Below the pieces are notes generated by a model that was not told the origin of the DNA, did not search any database, and was given only the letters and a program-made list of their open reading frames with translations. From Neisseria lactamica (GTDB lineage Bacteria > Pseudomonadota > Gammaproteobacteria > Burkholderiales > Neisseriaceae): a stretch of 64,000 bases of DNA. This document shows positions 60,850 through 64,000 of the stretch, in pieces; the first letter of the stretch is position 1, and each line of letters starts with the position of its first letter. The translations under genes and the position numbers were made by a program. Location: the NCBI RefSeq assembly GCF_901482445.1, contig NZ_LR590477.1, positions 930,001 to 994,000 of the forward strand. Direction: 5' to 3'.

Positions 60850-61916
60850 ACCTGATTTCACGCTACATCATCCGCCAAATGACGGCGATGACCGTTTACA
60901 CCCTCCTCGCCTTCCTCGCTTTGTACAGCTTTTTTGAAATCCTGTACGAAACCGGCAACCTCGGCAAAGGCAGCTACGGCATATGGGAAATGCTGGGTTA
61001 CACCGCCCTCAAAATGCCCGCCCGCGCCTACGAACTGATGCCCCTCGCCACCCTGATAGGCGGGCTGCTTTCTCTCGGCAGGCTGGCTGCCGACAGCGAA
61101 CTGACCGTCATCAAGGCAGGCGGTGTAAGCACCCGGAAACTATTATCGGTCCTGTCGCAGTTCGGGCTGATTTTCGCCCTCGCCACCGCCGCGCTCGGCG
61201 AATGGATTGCCCCCGCGCTGAACCAAAAAGCCGAAAACATCAAAGCCGCCGCCATCAACGGCAAAATCAGCACCGGCAATACCGGCCTTTGGCTCAAAGA
61301 ACAAAACAGCATCATCAACATACGCGAAATGCTGCCCGACCATACCCTGCTGGGCATCAAAATTTGGGAGCGCAACGATAAAAACGAACTGGTGCAGGCA
61401 ACGGAAGCCGAGTCCGCCGTTTTAAACGACGACGGCAGCTGGCAGTTGAAAAACATCCGCCGCAGCACGCTTGGCGAAGACAAAGTCGAAACCTCCTCCG
61501 CAGCCGAAGAAAACCTGCCGATTTCCGTCAAGCGCAACCTCATGGAAGTGTTGCTCGTCAAACCCGATCAAATGTCCGTCGGCGAACTGACCGCCTACAT
61601 CAGCCACCTCGAAAACAACAGGCAAAACACCCAAATCTACGCGATTGCCCTGTGGCACAAACTGGTTTACCCCGTCGCCGCCTGGGTGATGGCGCTCGTC
61701 GCCCTCGCCTTTACCCCGCAAACCACCCGCCACGGCAATATGGGCTTGAAACTCTTCGGCGGCATCTGCCTCGGACTGCTGTTCCACTTCGCCGGACGGC
61801 TCTTCGGATTTACCGCCCGGCTCTACGGCGTACCGCCTTTCCTCGCCGGCATCCTTCCCACCGCCCTCTTTGCCCTGATCGGCATATGGCTGATACGCAA
61901 ACAGGAAAAACGTTAA
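60846..61916 (+). CDS. lptG: LPS export permease LptG
   Basis: 356 residues. Partner of LptF. Opens NLISRYIIRQMTAMTVYTLLAFLALYSFFEILYE; conserved LMPLATLIGGLLSLGRLAADSELTVIKAGG near 58-87; periplasmic domain; C-terminal helices with FAGRLFGFTARLYGVPPFLAGILPT. Translationally coupled to lptF. With waaF earlier in the window this covers parts of lipooligosaccharide assembly and export. Confidence 0.97.
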   Translation: MNLISRYIIRQMTAMTVYTLLAFLALYSFFEILYETGNLGKGSYGIWEMLGYTALKMPARAYELMPLATLIGGLLSLGRLAADSELTVIKAGGVSTRKLLSVLSQFGLIFALATAALGEWIAPALNQKAENIKAAAINGKISTGNTGLWLKEQNSIINIREMLPDHTLLGIKIWERNDKNELVQATEAESAVLNDDGSWQLKNIRRSTLGEDKVETSSAAEENLPISVKRNLMEVLLVKPDQMSVGELTAYISHLENNRQNTQIYAIALWHKLVYPVAAWVMALVALAFTPQTTRHGNMGLKLFGGICLGLLFHFAGRLFGFTARLYGVPPFLAGILPTALFALIGIWLIRKQEKR

Positions 61917-61920
61917 ACAA

Positions 61921-61950
61921 ATGCCGTCTGAACCTCTCTTCAGACGGCAT
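61921..61950 (+). terminator. lptG uptake-sequence terminator
   Basis: ATGCCGTCTGAA, CCTCTC, TTCAGACGGCAT followed by TTTGTTTT, just after the lptG stop. Confidence 0.88.
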
Positions 61951-62049
61951 TTGTTTTCATTGACACATTCCCACAGACAGATAGCCATTCCCTATTACAT
62001 TACCTGTCATAACAGTTCCATTTTTGTTAAAACTAGTCTATGATAGCGG

Positions 62050-62089
62050 TGCAAATATTGTTTACAATATTTAACGCAAATCATTTGCA
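62050..62089. promoter_or_regulatory. Nested palindromes upstream of acnB, candidate operator
   Basis: AAATATTGTTTACAATATTT (62053-62072) is a perfect palindrome with 8-bp arms and a TTTA centre. It lies inside an outer pair TGCAAAT (62050-62056) and ATTTGCA (62083-62089). They sit 36-76 bp before the acnB start, where a repressor or activator could act. The regulator is unknown. Confidence 0.55.
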
Positions 62090-62125
62090 ACCCGACAAAA
62101 GAAAAACAGAAAAAGGAACAAAGAG

Positions 62126-64000
62126 ATGTTAGAAGCCTATCGTAAAGCCGCCGCCGAGCGCGCTGCCCTTGGTATTCCCGCCCTTCCTCTGACTGCTCAG
62201 CAAACCGCCGATTTGGTTGAGCTGCTGAAAAGCCCGCCCGCAGGCGAAGGCGAGTTCTTGGTCGAACTGCTTGCCCACCGCGTACCGCCCGGCGTGGACG
62301 ATGCCGCCAAAGTCAAAGCCTCATTCCTGGCTGCCGTTGCCGAAGGCAGCGCATCCAGCCCGTTGGTTTCCCCCGAATATGCGACCGAACTCTTAGGTAC
62401 GATGCTCGGCGGTTACAATATCCACGCCTTAATCGAACTCTTGGACGACGACAAACTCGCGCCCATTGCCGCCAAAGGCTTGAAACATACGCTTCTGATG
62501 TTCGATTCCTTCCACGACGTTCAGGAAAAAGCCGAAAAAGGCAACAAATACGCGCAGGAAGTATTGCAATCTTGGGCGGATGCCGAATGGTTCACTTCCC
62601 GTGCCAAAGTTCCCGAAAAAATCACCGTTACCGTCTTCAAAGTCGACGGCGAAACCAATACGGACGATCTCTCTCCCGCGCCCGACGCGTGGAGCCGTCC
62701 CGATATTCCGCTGCACGCGCTGGCGATGTTGAAAAACCCGCGCGACGGCATCAATCCCGACAAACCGGGCGAAGTCGGCCCGATTAAATCGTTGGAAGAA
62801 CTCAAAGCCAAAGGTCATCCTGTTGCCTACGTCGGCGACGTGGTCGGTACCGGTTCTTCACGCAAATCCGCGACCAACTCCGTCATTTGGCATACCGGCG
62901 AAGACATCCCGTTCGTGCCGAACAAACGCTTCGGCGGCGTATGCCTGGGCGGAAAAATTGCGCCGATTTTCTTCAATACTCAAGAAGATTCCGGCGCATT
63001 GCCGATTGAAGTCGATGTTTCCGCGCTGAAAATGGGCGATGTCGTCGATATCCTGCCTTATGAAGGCAAAATCGTGAAAAACGGCGAAACCGTTGCCGAG
63101 TTCAGCCTGAAATCACAAGTATTGCTGGACGAAGTGCAAGCCGGCGGCCGTATCAACCTGATTATCGGTCGAGGTCTGACCGCCAAAGCGCGCGAAGCCC
63201 TGAAACTGCCTGCCTCTACCGCATTCCGCCTGCCTCAAGCACCTGCCGAGAGCAAAGCCGGTTTCACCTTGGCACAAAAAATGGTCGGCCGTGCCTGCGG
63301 TCTGCCTGAAGGACAAGGCGTGCGCCCGGGTACTTACTGCGAACCGCGTATGACGACGGTCGGCTCGCAAGACACTACCGGCCCGATGACCCGCGACGAG
63401 TTGAAAGACTTGGCTTGTTTGGGCTTCTCCGCCGATATGGTAATGCAGTCTTTCTGCCACACCGCCGCCTATCCGAAACCTGTCGATGTGAAAACCCATA
63501 AAGAACTGCCTGCCTTCATTTCCACCCGCGGCGGCGTGTCCCTGCGTCCGGGCGACGGCGTGATCCACTCGTGGCTCAACCGCCTGCTGCTGCCCGATAC
63601 CGTCGGCACCGGCGGCGACAGCCACACCCGATTCCCCATCGGTATTTCCTTCCCCGCCGGCTCCGGCTTGGTTGCCTTTGCCGCCGCAACGGGCGTAATG
63701 CCGCTCGATATGCCCGAGTCCGTATTGGTACGCTTCAGCGGCAAACTGCAACCGGGCGTAACCCTGCGCGATTTGGTAAACGCCATTCCGCTGTACGCGA
63801 TTAAACAAGGTTTGCTGACCGTTGCCAAAGCCGGTAAGAAAAACATCTTCTCCGGCCGCATTCTCGAAATCGAAGGCCTGCCCGATTTGAAAGTGGAACA
63901 AGCCTTTGAATTGACCGACGCATCCGCCGAACGCTCCGCCGCCGGCTGTACCGTGAAGCTCAACAAAGAGCCGATTATCGAGTACATGAAATCCAACGTC
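62126..64000 (+). CDS. acnB: Aconitate hydratase B, 5' part
   Basis: 625 codons, open to the end of the window (the family is about 860). TCA-cycle enzyme that isomerises citrate via cis-aconitate on a 4Fe-4S cluster and can bind mRNA when the cluster is lost. MLEAYRKAAAERAALGIPALPLTAQQTADLVELL and the HEAT-like domain are typical of AcnB; then GDVVGTGSSRKSATNSV near 242, RGGVSLRPGDGVIHSWLN near 470 and PDTVGTGGDSHTRFPIGISFPAGSG near 490. The cluster cysteines near the C-terminus lie outside. Ribosome site AAAGGAAC. Confidence 0.97.
   Translation, partial: MLEAYRKAAAERAALGIPALPLTAQQTADLVELLKSPPAGEGEFLVELLAHRVPPGVDDAAKVKASFLAAVAEGSASSPLVSPEYATELLGTMLGGYNIHALIELLDDDKLAPIAAKGLKHTLLMFDSFHDVQEKAEKGNKYAQEVLQSWADAEWFTSRAKVPEKITVTVFKVDGETNTDDLSPAPDAWSRPDIPLHALAMLKNPRDGINPDKPGEVGPIKSLEELKAKGHPVAYVGDVVGTGSSRKSATNSVIWHTGEDIPFVPNKRFGGVCLGGKIAPIFFNTQEDSGALPIEVDVSALKMGDVVDILPYEGKIVKNGETVAEFSLKSQVLLDEVQAGGRINLIIGRGLTAKAREALKLPASTAFRLPQAPAESKAGFTLAQKMVGRACGLPEGQGVRPGTYCEPRMTTVGSQDTTGPMTRDELKDLACLGFSADMVMQSFCHTAAYPKPVDVKTHKELPAFISTRGGVSLRPGDGVIHSWLNRLLLPDTVGTGGDSHTRFPIGISFPAGSGLVAFAAATGVMPLDMPESVLVRFSGKLQPGVTLRDLVNAIPLYAIKQGLLTVAKAGKKNIFSGRILEIEGLPDLKVEQAFELTDASAERSAAGCTVKLNKEPIIEYMKSNV

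Overview
The window is a chromosomal segment of a Neisseria species close to N. meningitidis, N. lactamica or N. polysaccharea. The reasons are the dense 12-mer AT-type DNA uptake sequence (ATGCCGTCTGAA, often as inverted pairs acting as terminators), Correia elements, dRS3/NIME repeats, the H.8 lipoproteins Lip and Laz, and a gene order (argS ... secA-dnaG-rpoD ... pyrG-fadD-mnmA ... glnS ... lptFG-acnB) that I recall from meningococcal genomes. I cannot fix the species from the sequence alone.

Layout. 0-5 kb: 3' part of argS, a (CAAG)10 tract, a repeat-preceded sulfatase-fold membrane transferase, a NIME array and an amino-acid ABC permease. 5-8.6 kb, leftward: secreted nuclease, rpiA, ispF, ispD, dnaQ. 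8.7-10.5 kb: LplT-like MFS carrier, ccoS and a small conserved protein. 10.8-16.3 kb: ackA, dsbD, DUF1841, a squalene/phytoene synthase family gene, slyD. 16.6-21.4 kb: Lip, FAD-linked oxidase, YfbM, a small unknown, smpB, waaF, tRNA-Asn. 21.5-28.2 kb: ogt, YbhB, a broken AraC regulator, dapE, two small proteins, laz, dciA. 28.3-35.1 kb: secA, dnaG, rpoD. 35.1-42.5 kb: a type I-C CRISPR-Cas island. 42.7-64 kb: pyrG, fadD, mnmA, a PCuAC copper chaperone, dgkA, gshB, glnS, a DeoR regulator, lysO, a GntR regulator, a candidate sRNA, OsmC, DUF3108, purN, mip, holC, pepA, lptF, lptG and the 5' part of acnB.

The most interesting system is in the CRISPR island. It carries intact cas3, cas5c, cas8c, cas7c and cas4, but no cas1, cas2 or spacer array; cas4 stops against the rpoD terminator. 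Between cas3 and cas5c, on the opposite strand, there is one type I-C-like repeat (39200-39232: 8-bp stem, UUCG loop, 11-nt handle). A short pseudo-spacer and a terminator follow it. The first 16 nt of the pseudo-spacer match 39074-39089 at 14 positions. The two mismatches are at positions 6 and 12, which type I effectors do not read, and the site is preceded by TTC, the usual I-C PAM. The site overlaps the apparent promoter of cas5c-cas8c-cas7c-cas4. The simplest reading is a crRNA-like RNA that guides the effector to repress its own operon, like the CreR/CreA RNAs described in other subtypes. The system seems to have lost adaptation and immunity memory here but kept its self-control RNA. The island also holds a second, internally deleted cas3 and uses AG-type uptake sequences, which points to transfer from another Neisseria lineage.

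Other points of note are a candidate sRNA at 54.6 kb, a DnaA-box-like repeat family (8.6 and 12.2-12.4 kb), two near-identical inverted Correia elements, and a palindrome upstream of acnB.
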